64,000 nucleotides of DNA from Cronobacter muytjensii ATCC 51329 (GTDB taxonomy: Bacteria > Pseudomonadota > Gammaproteobacteria > Enterobacterales > Enterobacteriaceae), in the NCBI RefSeq assembly GCF_001277195.1, contig NZ_CP012268.1:496001-560000 (forward strand), read 5' to 3'. Shown piece after piece: positions 53,783-62,157 of this stretch (position 1 is the stretch's first letter; every line of letters begins with the position of its first letter). The position numbers were made by a program, and so were the translations under genes. A model generated the notes under the pieces. It was not told the origin of the DNA. It saw only the letters and a list, made by a program, of their open reading frames with translations, and ran no database searches.

Positions 53783-55150
53783 TTAATCGCAGGCGACCAC
53801 TTTGACCGCCAGGCCGCCGCGGGAGGTTTCGCGGTAGCGGGCGTTCATGTCTTTGCCAGTTTCGAACATGGTTTCGATAACTTTATCGAGGCAGACGCGC
53901 GGCTCGCTGGTACGACGCAGCGCCATACGCGCGGCATTGACGGCTTTCACAGAGGCAATCGCGTTGCGCTCAATGCATGGCACCTGAACCTGTCCCGCGA
54001 CCGGGTCGCAGGTAAGCCCGAGGTTGTGTTCCATGCCGATTTCCGCCGCGATGCACACCTGGGCCGGGCTGCCGCCGAGCAGTTCGGCAAGGCCCGCCGC
54101 CGCCATGGAGCAGGCGACGCCCACTTCGCCCTGACAGCCCACTTCTGCGCCAGAGATGGACGCATTCATCTTATAGAGCGAGCCAATCGCGCTCGCTACC
54201 AGCAGGTAGCGCGCCAGTGAGTTAGCGTTCACTTCGCGGATAAACTTATCGTAGTACGCCAGCACGGCCGGAACGATTCCGCACGCCCCGTTGGTCGGCG
54301 CGGTAACGACACGGCCGCCCGCAGCGTTCTCTTCGTTGACCGCCAGCGCGAACATGTTGATCCAGTCCACCACGTTCATCGGGTCGGCGTCGGTTTTATC
54401 ATGGCTGACCAGCATACGGCGCAGCGCGGCGGCGCGACGCGGAACGCGAAGCCTGCCTGGCAGAACGCCCTCGGTTGTGGTGCCGCGCTCGATACCGGCG
54501 CGCATCACATCCCAGACCTGCGCGAAATGTGCTTCGAGTTCTTCTTTGCTGTGCAGCGCCAGCTCGTTTTTCATCATCAGGCCGGAGAGCGACAATCCGG
54601 TTTCGCGGCAGTGACGCTGAAGATCCGCCGCCGTTTGGTACGGGTACGGTACCGGCGTTATGGCGGTTTGCGTCTGGCCAAAATGTGCTTCATCGACGAT
54701 AAAACCGCCGCCGATAGAGTAATACGTCTGGCTGTAGAGCACGTCGTCATTCGCAAGCGCGGTGATACGCATACCATTTTCGTGCCGCGCCAGATTATCG
54801 GCATGGAAATTCATACACTGATCGACCGGGAACGCGACTTCGTGCGCGCCGCCGGCGAGCATCAGGCGGCTGTGCGTATTAACGTCCTGAATGAAGCCTG
54901 GGATGGCGTCGATGTCTACCGTGTCCGGCAGATTGCCGGCCAGGCCCATAATAATAGCGATATCGGTGTGGTGGCCTTTGCCGGTCAGTGACAGGGAGCC
55001 ATACACGTCCACCACCACTTTTGTCACCTTATGCAGCAGGTGTTGCGCGATAAGGTCATCGGTAAACTGCTTGCCCGCTTTCATCGGCCCTACGGTATGA
55101 GAGCTGGATGGACCAATACCGATTTTGAAAATATCAAAAACGCTGATCAT
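53783..55150 (-). CDS. sdaB: L-serine dehydratase 2
   Basis: 455-aa iron-sulfur enzyme that deaminates L-serine to pyruvate and ammonia. The N-terminal beta domain starts MISVFDIFKIGIGPSSSHTVGPMKA; the alpha domain holds the cluster cysteines in TNGACGI, GLTCDPVAGQVQVPC. Nearly identical to E. coli SdaB. Lies 66 nt after sdaC on the same strand and forms the serine uptake and breakdown operon sdaC-sdaB. Confidence 0.95.
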   Translation of the reverse strand: MISVFDIFKIGIGPSSSHTVGPMKAGKQFTDDLIAQHLLHKVTKVVVDVYGSLSLTGKGHHTDIAIIMGLAGNLPDTVDIDAIPGFIQDVNTHSRLMLAGGAHEVAFPVDQCMNFHADNLARHENGMRITALANDDVLYSQTYYSIGGGFIVDEAHFGQTQTAITPVPYPYQTAADLQRHCRETGLSLSGLMMKNELALHSKEELEAHFAQVWDVMRAGIERGTTTEGVLPGRLRVPRRAAALRRMLVSHDKTDADPMNVVDWINMFALAVNEENAAGGRVVTAPTNGACGIVPAVLAYYDKFIREVNANSLARYLLVASAIGSLYKMNASISGAEVGCQGEVGVACSMAAAGLAELLGGSPAQVCIAAEIGMEHNLGLTCDPVAGQVQVPCIERNAIASVKAVNAARMALRRTSEPRVCLDKVIETMFETGKDMNARYRETSRGGLAVKVVACD

Positions 55151-55216
55151 GATGCATTCCGTTGAATCAATAACTGGGAAGGACTCGCGCCGCCGGGCGG
55201 CGGCGCGGACAGAGGA

Positions 55217-56503
55217 TTAGCTGAAGAGCGAATAGAAGATAGCGGAGATAGCGATAAGACCCATCACAGTCACGAACACGTTGCTGATGTGGCCGCTGTA
55301 TTTACGCATGGCTGGGACTCTTGCAATCGCGTACATCGGCATCAGGAACAGAATCATCGCGATAATCGGACCGCCCAGCGTTTCGATCATGCCAAGGATG
55401 CTCGGGTTCAGGGTAGCGACAATCCAGGTGGTTACCAGCATGAACAGCGCGGTGATGCGGTTCAGTTTGCTCACTTCGATAGTTTTGCCGCGGCTACGCA
55501 GAGACTTAATCACCATGCCGTTAAAGCCTTCACGCGCGCCCAGGTAATGGCCGAGGAAAGATTTCGTAATGGCGATGATTGCGATGATCGGGCCTACCCA
55601 GGCGATAACCGGCACGTTGAAGTGGTTAGCGAGGTAAGAAAGGATAGTGATGTTCTGCGCTTTTGCTTCCGCCAGGTTTTCCGGGGTCAGGCTCAGCACG
55701 CAGCTGAATACGAAGAACATCACGGTTACGACCATCATGATGTGCGCATAAGCCAGAATGCGGGAGCATTTTTTCTCGGCGTCCACACCGTACTCTTCAC
55801 GTTTCGCCACGGCGAAAGCAGAGATGATCGGCGAATGGTTGAATGAGAACACCATGACCGGAATGGCGAGCCACAGGGTCATCAGCAGGCCGTTACCGGT
55901 AGAAGCGTGGCTGAAAGAGAGAGTTTCCAGCGCGGCGCCGCTCCAGTTCGGGATCAGGAAGCAGGCCATCAGCATCAGCACGGCCACGAACGGGAACACC
56001 AGCACGCTCATCGCTTTCACGATCATCTGCTCGCCGAAGCGCACGATAGTCATCATACCGATGATAAGGATCAGCGAAAGGATCGCGCGCGGCGGAGACG
56101 TCAGGCCCAGCTGGTGAGTAATAAAGCTGTCAACGGTGTTGGTGATAGCCACGCTGTACATCAGCAGGATCGGGTAAATCGCGAAGAAGTAGAGCAGGGT
56201 GATGACTTTACCAGCGCCAACGCCGAAATGTTCTTCCACGACCTCGGTAATGTCTTCGCCCGGGTTTTTACCGGAAAGGACAAAACGAGTGAGCGCGCGG
56301 TGGGCGAAGAAGGTCATCGGGAAGGCAAGGATGGCCATAATAATCAGTGGGATAAGGCCGCCGACGCCTGCGTTGATAGGCAGGAAAAGCACGCCTGCGC
56401 CAATCGCCGTGCCGTACAGGCCAAGCATCCACATGGTATCGGTTTTGCGCCACGCGCCGCTTTTCGCTGCGGTAGCGATGTTGCCTGTTTGAGTCGTTTC
56501 CAT
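55217..56503 (-). CDS. sdaC: Serine/H+ symporter SdaC
   Basis: 429-aa transporter of the HAAAP family with about 11 membrane segments; imports serine at the inner membrane for SdaB. Family motif GLYGTAIGAGVLFLPINAGVGG at about 28-49. The ATG at 56501-56503 follows a CCAGGAGA ribosome site and gives the E. coli length; the in-frame ATG at 56548 was rejected. The 420-bp stretch upstream (56504-56925) has no gene; it is AT-rich and must hold the promoter, but I could not place CRP or Lrp sites with confidence. Confidence 0.94.
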   Translation of the reverse strand: METTQTGNIATAAKSGAWRKTDTMWMLGLYGTAIGAGVLFLPINAGVGGLIPLIIMAILAFPMTFFAHRALTRFVLSGKNPGEDITEVVEEHFGVGAGKVITLLYFFAIYPILLMYSVAITNTVDSFITHQLGLTSPPRAILSLILIIGMMTIVRFGEQMIVKAMSVLVFPFVAVLMLMACFLIPNWSGAALETLSFSHASTGNGLLMTLWLAIPVMVFSFNHSPIISAFAVAKREEYGVDAEKKCSRILAYAHIMMVVTVMFFVFSCVLSLTPENLAEAKAQNITILSYLANHFNVPVIAWVGPIIAIIAITKSFLGHYLGAREGFNGMVIKSLRSRGKTIEVSKLNRITALFMLVTTWIVATLNPSILGMIETLGGPIIAMILFLMPMYAIARVPAMRKYSGHISNVFVTVMGLIAISAIFYSLFS

Positions 56504-56925
56504 CTGTGTATCTCCTGGAGGAAGCAAAAAATCGAACTTAATAGTCACATTCGATAAAATATCGACGAACTGTAAAACGAAATTCTGTTTAGGGCGCTTT
56601 TTTTATAATTTTTTCCCGAAACTGTGGCGGGGCGAAAGATACATTCATGCACTGAATCCTTCAGTGATCCCGATCCCAATTGCAATAATCCACTTTTTTA
56701 GCAGGCGATTTTTAGATCATAACACTGGCTTTCGATGCCTGGCCGGCATTAATGCGCGCAGAGCCTGCCATTGACGGCAGATGAGGTAAATAGACCAGGA
56801 TAAAATGATTAATAATTTCCTGTAAAAACAGACGAAAACAGCACGCTGAAATTCTTTTGGAGAAATTTCCAGGATTATGCGCGGTGAATTTTACAGCGCA
56901 AACGTTTCGCGGGGGATGGAGTCTA

Positions 56926-56950
56926 TAAAAAAGGCGGCCCGCAGGCCGCC
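56926..56950 (-). terminator. Terminator after ppnN
   Basis: On the minus strand GGCGGCC, TGCG loop, GGCCGCC followed by seven T, a few bases after the ppnN stop at 56956. Confidence 0.9.
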
Positions 56951-56955
56951 TGATA

Positions 56956-58320
56956 TCACGTGCAGATTTCGTAACAGGGAATATAAGCGGAGCCCGGTAG
57001 CTTCATACGATGCTGGGCGACAAAGCCTTGCAGCAGATCGTCCATGCGCTTCATCATTTGCGCATCACCATGAATTTTATAGCGTCCGTACTGCTCAATG
57101 GCCCTGATGCCTACTTCTTTCACATTACCCGCCACAATACCTGAAAAGGCGCGACGCAGATCGGCTGCCAGAATTTCCGTCGGCTGATCGGGGTAAAGCT
57201 TCAGGTTCGCCATATTTTCATGGGTTGGCTCGAAGGGCACCTGAAGATCCGGCGAAATGCGGATAGACCAGTTGAAACTGTAGGCATCGCCGGTTTCACG
57301 ACGGCACTCTTTCACCAGCGGCATCGCTTTTTTCATTTCGCGCGCCACTTCCGCCGGGTCGTCAATGATCACGCGGTAATGACGACGGGCCTTCTCGCCA
57401 AGGGTGTTGACGATAAAGTCGTCCAGCACGCGGAAATAGTCGGCGCTCTCTTTCGGCCCGGTCAGGATCAGCGGCAGCACCTGTTCCGCGTTATGCGGGT
57501 TCATCAAAATGCCGAGCAGGTACAGCAACTCTTCCGCCGTACCGACGCCGCCCGGGAAGATGATAATACCGTGGGCGATACGCACGAACGCCTCAAGGCG
57601 TTTTTCGATATCCGGCATGATGACAAGCTCGTTCACCAGCGGATTCGGCGGCTCGGCGGCGATAATCGACGGCTCGGTCATGCCGATAAAACGCCCTTCT
57701 TTGTAGCGCTGCTGGGCGTGACCGACCGCCGCGCCTTTCATCGGCGCTTCCATTGCGCCCGGCCCGCACCCGGTGCAGATATTCAGCTCGCGCAGCCCCA
57801 GTTGGGTACCGACGCGGCGGGCGTAGAGATATTCGGTTTCGTTAATAGAGTGACCGCCCCAGCAGACCACCATATTCGGCGCTTCGCCGACATGCAGCGC
57901 TTTCGCGTTGCGCAGGATGGAAAATACCAGGTTGGTGATATGAATGGAGTCGCTAAGATTCAGATGCTGAAAGCGCCCGGCATTATGAATCTGTCCGTTC
58001 ACGAACAAAATGTCGCGCAGCACGGCGAACAGGTTAGCCTGCAACGAGCGGATAATCTGCCCGTCGACAAACGCCTCTTCCGGCGGATTGATAAGTTCAA
58101 GCTTTACGCCGCGCTCGCGGCGCAGCACGTTGATATCGAAATTTTCAAAACGCGACAGCAGCGTTTTGCTGTTGTCGGTCTGGCTGCCGGAATTGAGCAC
58201 CGCAAGCGAACAGTTGCGAAAGAGTTGATACAGGTCGCTGCTGGCTGTGCTTTTGAGCATGTCCACTTCCAGCTGCGACAGCAGATCCATCGAGCCCAGC
58301 GGGCTAATATGTGTAATCAA
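56956..58320 (-). CDS. ppnN: Nucleotide 5'-monophosphate nucleosidase PpnN
   Basis: 454 aa; hydrolyses purine and pyrimidine nucleotides to base and ribose-phosphate, stimulated by (p)ppGpp. The central LOG-like Rossmann domain has GCGPGAMEAPMKGA and the PGGxGTxxE motif FPGGVGTAEELLYLLG. Start is TTG at 58318-58320, preceded by AAGGAG; this gives MITHISPLGSMD, the same start as in E. coli. Formerly ygdH. Confidence 0.94.
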   Translation of the reverse strand: MITHISPLGSMDLLSQLEVDMLKSTASSDLYQLFRNCSLAVLNSGSQTDNSKTLLSRFENFDINVLRRERGVKLELINPPEEAFVDGQIIRSLQANLFAVLRDILFVNGQIHNAGRFQHLNLSDSIHITNLVFSILRNAKALHVGEAPNMVVCWGGHSINETEYLYARRVGTQLGLRELNICTGCGPGAMEAPMKGAAVGHAQQRYKEGRFIGMTEPSIIAAEPPNPLVNELVIMPDIEKRLEAFVRIAHGIIIFPGGVGTAEELLYLLGILMNPHNAEQVLPLILTGPKESADYFRVLDDFIVNTLGEKARRHYRVIIDDPAEVAREMKKAMPLVKECRRETGDAYSFNWSIRISPDLQVPFEPTHENMANLKLYPDQPTEILAADLRRAFSGIVAGNVKEVGIRAIEQYGRYKIHGDAQMMKRMDDLLQGFVAQHRMKLPGSAYIPCYEICT

Positions 58321-58437
58321 GTAAGCTCCTTACGGGGCGATAAACGCCGCTCCCTCTGATTACAATAGCCCCGCCATGTGACATTTAACAACCCACCCCG
58401 CACCGCCCTTGTGACGGATTTGCGGGGTGTTTAGCAA

Positions 58438-59283
58438 TTACTGACGCGCCAGGCGCCCGGTTGCCGGTGTAAAGCTGTCGTTGCTGCGCCACGGATTAAT
58501 ATCCAGCCCGCCGCGGCGGGTGTAGCGCGCATAGACGCTGAGCGCTTCGGGCTGACAAAAACGCTGAATGTCGTTAAAAATGCGCTCCACGCACTGCTCG
58601 TGGAATTCGTTGTGATGGCGGAAAGAGACCAGATAGCGCAGCAGCTTTTCGCGACAGATTTTCGGCCCGCGATAGCGGATCTGCACGGAGCCCCAGTCCG
58701 GCTGGTGCGTGATGAGGCAATTGGATTTCAGCAGATGGCTGACCAGCGTCTCTTCAACGCGCGCTTCGCCCGCGGCGTCTGTAAGCAGCGCGGCGTCAAA
58801 TTCGTAATCGGTGATAATCAGATCCTGATTATCGATGCATTCGCCCTCAAAGCGCGCAACCAGCTCGCCTTCAACCTCGTCAAGGCGGCGGAGCGTCACG
58901 GACACCTCGCCCTGCGCGCAGGCGCGTAAGTCTCGCTCAAGCGTCTCGCGCACGTCATCAATGCTGGCGAAGCGCGTCTGATTAAAGCTGTTGAGATAGA
59001 GCTTAAAACTTTTAGATTCGACAAGATTCACGCTGGCGGCGTTAATCTCCGCCTGGCCTATCGCTACCTGCGGCAGACCGTTCTGATTAAGCCAGGAGAG
59101 TTCGTACATCGTCCAGATATCCGCCCCGTGAAAGGGCAGGGCGTCGGCGCGCAGGCCCAGCGGATCGCGGTTCAGACTGCGCGGCACCGGCTGGAGCAGA
59201 GAGGCATCGTAGATGTCGCGATAATCGGTAGATTTGCCAAGCGTCAGGCCGTCAAGCGCCTGATGATTTTCATAAGAAGTCAT
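58438..59283 (-). CDS. queF: NADPH-dependent 7-cyano-7-deazaguanine reductase
   Basis: 281 aa, reduces preQ0 to preQ1 in queuosine synthesis. This is the long bimodular QueF form; the QueF motif ESKSFKLYLNSFNQTRF (about 90-106) is in the N-terminal module, and the catalytic Cys and Asp are in KSNCLITHQPDWGSVQIRY (about 186-204). Divergent from syd across 69 bp. Confidence 0.95.
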   Translation of the reverse strand: MTSYENHQALDGLTLGKSTDYRDIYDASLLQPVPRSLNRDPLGLRADALPFHGADIWTMYELSWLNQNGLPQVAIGQAEINAASVNLVESKSFKLYLNSFNQTRFASIDDVRETLERDLRACAQGEVSVTLRRLDEVEGELVARFEGECIDNQDLIITDYEFDAALLTDAAGEARVEETLVSHLLKSNCLITHQPDWGSVQIRYRGPKICREKLLRYLVSFRHHNEFHEQCVERIFNDIQRFCQPEALSVYARYTRRGGLDINPWRSNDSFTPATGRLARQ

Positions 59284-59352
59284 GTGTCACCGTGATAATA
59301 CAGGTACAATACAGGGTTCAGTGTATCTTACCTGACCTGAAGAGAGAATCTG

Positions 59353-59898
59353 GTGGAAAACGACGTACAACAGGCGCTGGCGGCATTCAGCGCGCGTTAT
59401 TGCGAAGCGTGGCGGCAACAGCGGGGCAGCCTGCCCGTCAGTGAAGAATATATCGGTATTTCGTCCCCGTGCATTGTATCCACCCACCCTGACGCGGTAG
59501 AGTGGCAACCTCAGCCGTTTACGCCTGAGGATTCTCTCGGCGCGGTTGAGAAAGCGCTTGATATTGTGCTCCAGCCGGACGCGCACGCGTTTTACGTCAG
59601 TCAGTACGCAGGCGATATGCCCGCACGGTTCGGCGAGCTGACGTTAACGCTGTTACAGGCCTGGAGCCGGGACGATTTCCGCCGCGTGCAGGAAAACCTG
59701 ATTGGCCACCTGGTCACGCAAAAGCGCCTTAAGCTGTCGCCCACGATCTTTATCGCTACGCTTGACAGTGAACTGGATGTGGTCTCGCTGTGTAATCTTA
59801 CCGGCGAAGTGGTGCGGGAAACCCTCGGTACCCGCCAGCGACGCGTGCTGGCACCGGCGCTTAGCACCTTTCTGCATCAACTCGACCCGCTGTTGTAA
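59353..59898 (+). CDS. syd: SecY-interacting protein Syd
   Basis: 181-aa cytoplasmic protein that binds SecY and checks the integrity of the Sec translocon. GTG start at 59353 gives MENDVQQALAAFSARYC, in register with E. coli Syd, and similarity continues through WSRDDFRRVQENLIGHLVTQKRLKL. Followed by the csrB control region. Confidence 0.92.
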   Translation: MENDVQQALAAFSARYCEAWRQQRGSLPVSEEYIGISSPCIVSTHPDAVEWQPQPFTPEDSLGAVEKALDIVLQPDAHAFYVSQYAGDMPARFGELTLTLLQAWSRDDFRRVQENLIGHLVTQKRLKLSPTIFIATLDSELDVVSLCNLTGEVVRETLGTRQRRVLAPALSTFLHQLDPLL

Positions 59899-59918
59899 TC
59901 CTTTTTTGCTCGCCCCCT

Positions 59919-59936
59919 TGTAAGAGATCTCTCACA
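59919..59936. promoter_or_regulatory. UvrY binding site upstream of csrB
   Basis: TGTAAGAGATCTCTCACA, an 18-bp inverted repeat matching the UvrY (GacA-type) box known upstream of E. coli csrB, here about 180 bp before the sRNA start. A second half-like copy TGTGAGAGATCG follows at 59942-59953, so the pair also forms an 11-bp hairpin with a 5-nt loop. Confidence 0.85.
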
Positions 59937-60108
59937 AACCCTGTGAGAGATCGCCGTCAGCGTAAGGGTTTTCTTAGCGCGCTTCGTAATAAATTACTTT
60001 TATATTCAATCGGATGTGATAAAAAGCTGCGCTTTCGTATGAAACTTATCTTAAATTGATCCTGTAAGCTGCCTTGTAAGTGCACGCGTAATGCGAGATT
60101 CTATTCCT

Positions 60109-60469
60109 GCCGACACGGAGTGGCGCTGAAGCGAACATCAGGACGATGGCGCTTCAAACAGGATACGCCGGAGGGCGATTCAGGGAAGGCTTCAGGATGA
60201 GGCGAAAGGACGGCGCAGGAGCGCTAAGGGACACCTCCAGGAAGGAGAACGTGAGCCGGACAGGATTACCGGTGGGTCAGGAAGACTAAGGACACGCATC
60301 GGGACGATGCACCAGTAACATCAGGATGATGTGAGCAGGATGCGTAAAGGGATGTAAGGTCGCAAGACCGCAGGAAAAGTTGTCACGGACGAGCAGGGAG
60401 CACCGAAAAGTAGCCGGACTGCTGCGAAACGAACCGGGAGCACTGTGTTATCACAGTGCTCCTTTTTTT
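60109..60469 (+). ncRNA. csrB: CsrB small RNA
   Basis: About 361 nt, sequesters the RNA-binding regulator CsrA. The 5' end GCCGACACGGAGT aligns with E. coli CsrB and roughly twenty GGA motifs follow, many as CAGGA in short hairpin loops (for example ACATCAGGACGATG, CACCTCCAGGAAGGAG). The conserved 3' part AGTTGTCACGGACGAGCAGGG leads to the terminator GGAGCACTGTG...CACAGTGCTCC with seven T (60437-60469). The exact 5' end is inferred. Position between syd and yqcC is as in E. coli; transcription depends on BarA-UvrY, and barA is 1.7 kb away. Confidence 0.94.
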
Positions 60470-60537
60470 ATGCTTTTTTTTCTGCTGCCGGGAAATGCTA
60501 TGCTGCGCGCCCGGTTTTTTGATTCACAGAGGTTGTT

Positions 60538-60867
60538 ATGGAACGCCACCAACGGGTTCGTCAGCAGCTGCAGCGCGTCGAACACGTGTTACGCCACCAT
60601 CAGCAGTGGCAAAGCGCCGCCCCCCATTCCTCCGCATTTGAAAGTACGCAGCCTTTTTGCATGGATACGCTTGAGCCTTACGAATGGCTGCAATGGGTGC
60701 TCATTCCGCGTCTGCATGCGCTGCTGGACGCCGGCTCGCCGCTGCCGCAGGCGTTTGCGGTCGCGCCTTATTATGAAGTGGCGCTTGAGGCCAGCCATCC
60801 GGCGCGCGACGCCGTGCTGAAGGTGCTGCTTGAGCTGGATGCGCTCTTTACAGAGGAAAGCCTGTGA
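60538..60867 (+). CDS. yqcC: YqcC-like protein (DUF446)
   Basis: 109-aa soluble helical protein; DUF446 stretch LEPYEWLQWVLIPRLHALLDAGSPLP at about 42-67. Function unknown. Starts the operon yqcC-truC-yqcA and overlaps truC by 4 bp. Confidence 0.9.
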   Translation: MERHQRVRQQLQRVEHVLRHHQQWQSAAPHSSAFESTQPFCMDTLEPYEWLQWVLIPRLHALLDAGSPLPQAFAVAPYYEVALEASHPARDAVLKVLLELDALFTEESL

Positions 60868-61661
60868 GCCTGGAGATCCTCTGGCAGGACGAATGGCTGG
60901 TGGCGGTCAACAAGCCATCCGGTTGGCTGGTGCACCGCAGCTGGCTCGATCGCGACGAAAAAGTGGTCGTTATGCAGACCGTGCGCGACCAGATAGGCCA
61001 GCACGTTTTCACCGCCCACCGTCTCGACAGACCCACGTCCGGCGTTCTGCTGATGGGCCTGTCGAGCGAGGTCGGGCGGCTGTTATCACAGCAGTTTGAG
61101 CATCATCAGATCCAAAAACGCTACCATGCTATCGTGCGCGGCTGGCTCACCGACAGCGCGATACTCGATTACCCGCTCGTGGAAGAGCTGGATAAAATTG
61201 CCGATAAATTCTCGCGTCAGGATAAAGAGGCGCAGCCAGCGGTAACGCATTATCAGGGGCTCGCGACCACCACGCAGCCGGTGGCGGTGGGGCGTTATGA
61301 TTCAGTGCGTTACTCTTTAATCGAGATGCTTCCGCAGACTGGTCGCAAGCATCAGCTGCGCCGCCATATGGCGCACCTGCGCCATCCTATCATCGGCGAC
61401 TCGAAACATGGCGATCTGCGCCAGAACCGCGCCGCAGCGGAGCATTTCGGCTGCAACCGGCTGATGCTTCACGCCAGTGAGCTTGCGCTCACGCACCCCG
61501 TGACCGGCGAGCCGCTCGTCATTCGCGCTGGTCTTGACGATGTCTGGCATCAGGCGCTCGCGCACTTTGGCTGGCAGGCGCATCTCCCCGATCCCGTTGG
61601 GGTTGAGTTTCCCGGTACGAACCCTCAGGATGAAAATAGTCTGAATCCACAAGGAGATTAA
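60864..61661 (+). CDS. truC: tRNA pseudouridine-65 synthase TruC
   Basis: 265 aa, RluA family. Catalytic Asp is in HRLDRPTSGVLLMG (about residue 54), with the supporting motifs RYDSVRYSLIEMLPQTGRKHQLRRHMAH and LMLHASELALTHP. Modifies U65 of several tRNAs. Coupled to yqcC by overlap; yqcA starts 3 nt after its stop. Confidence 0.94.
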   Translation: MSLEILWQDEWLVAVNKPSGWLVHRSWLDRDEKVVVMQTVRDQIGQHVFTAHRLDRPTSGVLLMGLSSEVGRLLSQQFEHHQIQKRYHAIVRGWLTDSAILDYPLVEELDKIADKFSRQDKEAQPAVTHYQGLATTTQPVAVGRYDSVRYSLIEMLPQTGRKHQLRRHMAHLRHPIIGDSKHGDLRQNRAAAEHFGCNRLMLHASELALTHPVTGEPLVIRAGLDDVWHQALAHFGWQAHLPDPVGVEFPGTNPQDENSLNPQGD

Positions 61662-61664
61662 GCG

Positions 61665-62114
61665 ATGGCAAGCGTAGGGATTTTTGTCGGCACCATGTAC
61701 GGTAATTCACTGTTAGTCGCGGAAGAAGCGCAGACTATCCTCAAAAAACAGGGCCATGAGGCTACGGTGTATGAAGATGCCACCCTGGCGGACTGGGAGC
61801 GCTATAGTGACGGTTACGCGCTTATCGTCACGTCCACGACCGGCCAGGGCGACTTGCCGGACAGCATCGTTCCGCTTTATGAGTCTGTCAAAGACCAGCA
61901 CGGTCACCAGCCGACGCGGCGCTACGGCCTGATTGCGCTCGGCGACAGTAGCTACAGCCATTTTTGCGGCGGCGGCAAGAAATTCGACGCGCTGCTGCAG
62001 GAACACGCAGCGCAGCGCGTTGGCGAGGTGTTATACATCGACGCCGCAGACTATCCGGAGCCGGAAACGCTCTCCAGTCCGTGGGTCGAACAGTGGGGCG
62101 CGCTACTCAAATAG
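61665..62114 (+). CDS. yqcA: Flavodoxin-like protein YqcA (MioC type)
   Basis: 149-aa short-chain flavodoxin. FMN-phosphate loop GTMYGNSLLVAEEA (about 8-21), second loop TSTTGQGDLPDS (about 60-71), third loop LGDSSYSHFCGGGKKFDALL (about 92-111). An electron carrier of uncertain partner. Last gene of yqcC-truC-yqcA. Confidence 0.92.
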   Translation: MASVGIFVGTMYGNSLLVAEEAQTILKKQGHEATVYEDATLADWERYSDGYALIVTSTTGQGDLPDSIVPLYESVKDQHGHQPTRRYGLIALGDSSYSHFCGGGKKFDALLQEHAAQRVGEVLYIDAADYPEPETLSSPWVEQWGALLK

Positions 62115-62118
62115 CCGG

Positions 62119-62153
62119 CGCGTCGGCGTCCTGCGCGACATGACGCCGACGCG
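62119..62153. terminator. Hairpin between yqcA and barA
   Basis: CGCGTCGGCGTC and GACGCCGACGCG form a perfect 12-bp stem with an 11-nt loop, exactly between the convergent stops (62114 and 62158). No T-run, so its role as terminator is uncertain. Confidence 0.5.
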
Positions 62154-62157
62154 TGTG

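Noticed and set aside
57220..58359. 379-codon frame antisense to ppnN
   Set aside because: Composition typical of an antisense shadow; ppnN is certain on the other strand.
58384..58436. Possible terminator after queF
   Set aside because: ACCCCGCA and TGCGGGGT arms are far apart and no T-run follows on the minus strand.
60380..60820. 146-codon frame across the csrB terminator
   Set aside because: It crosses the csrB terminator and lies out of frame with yqcC, which is the recognised gene.
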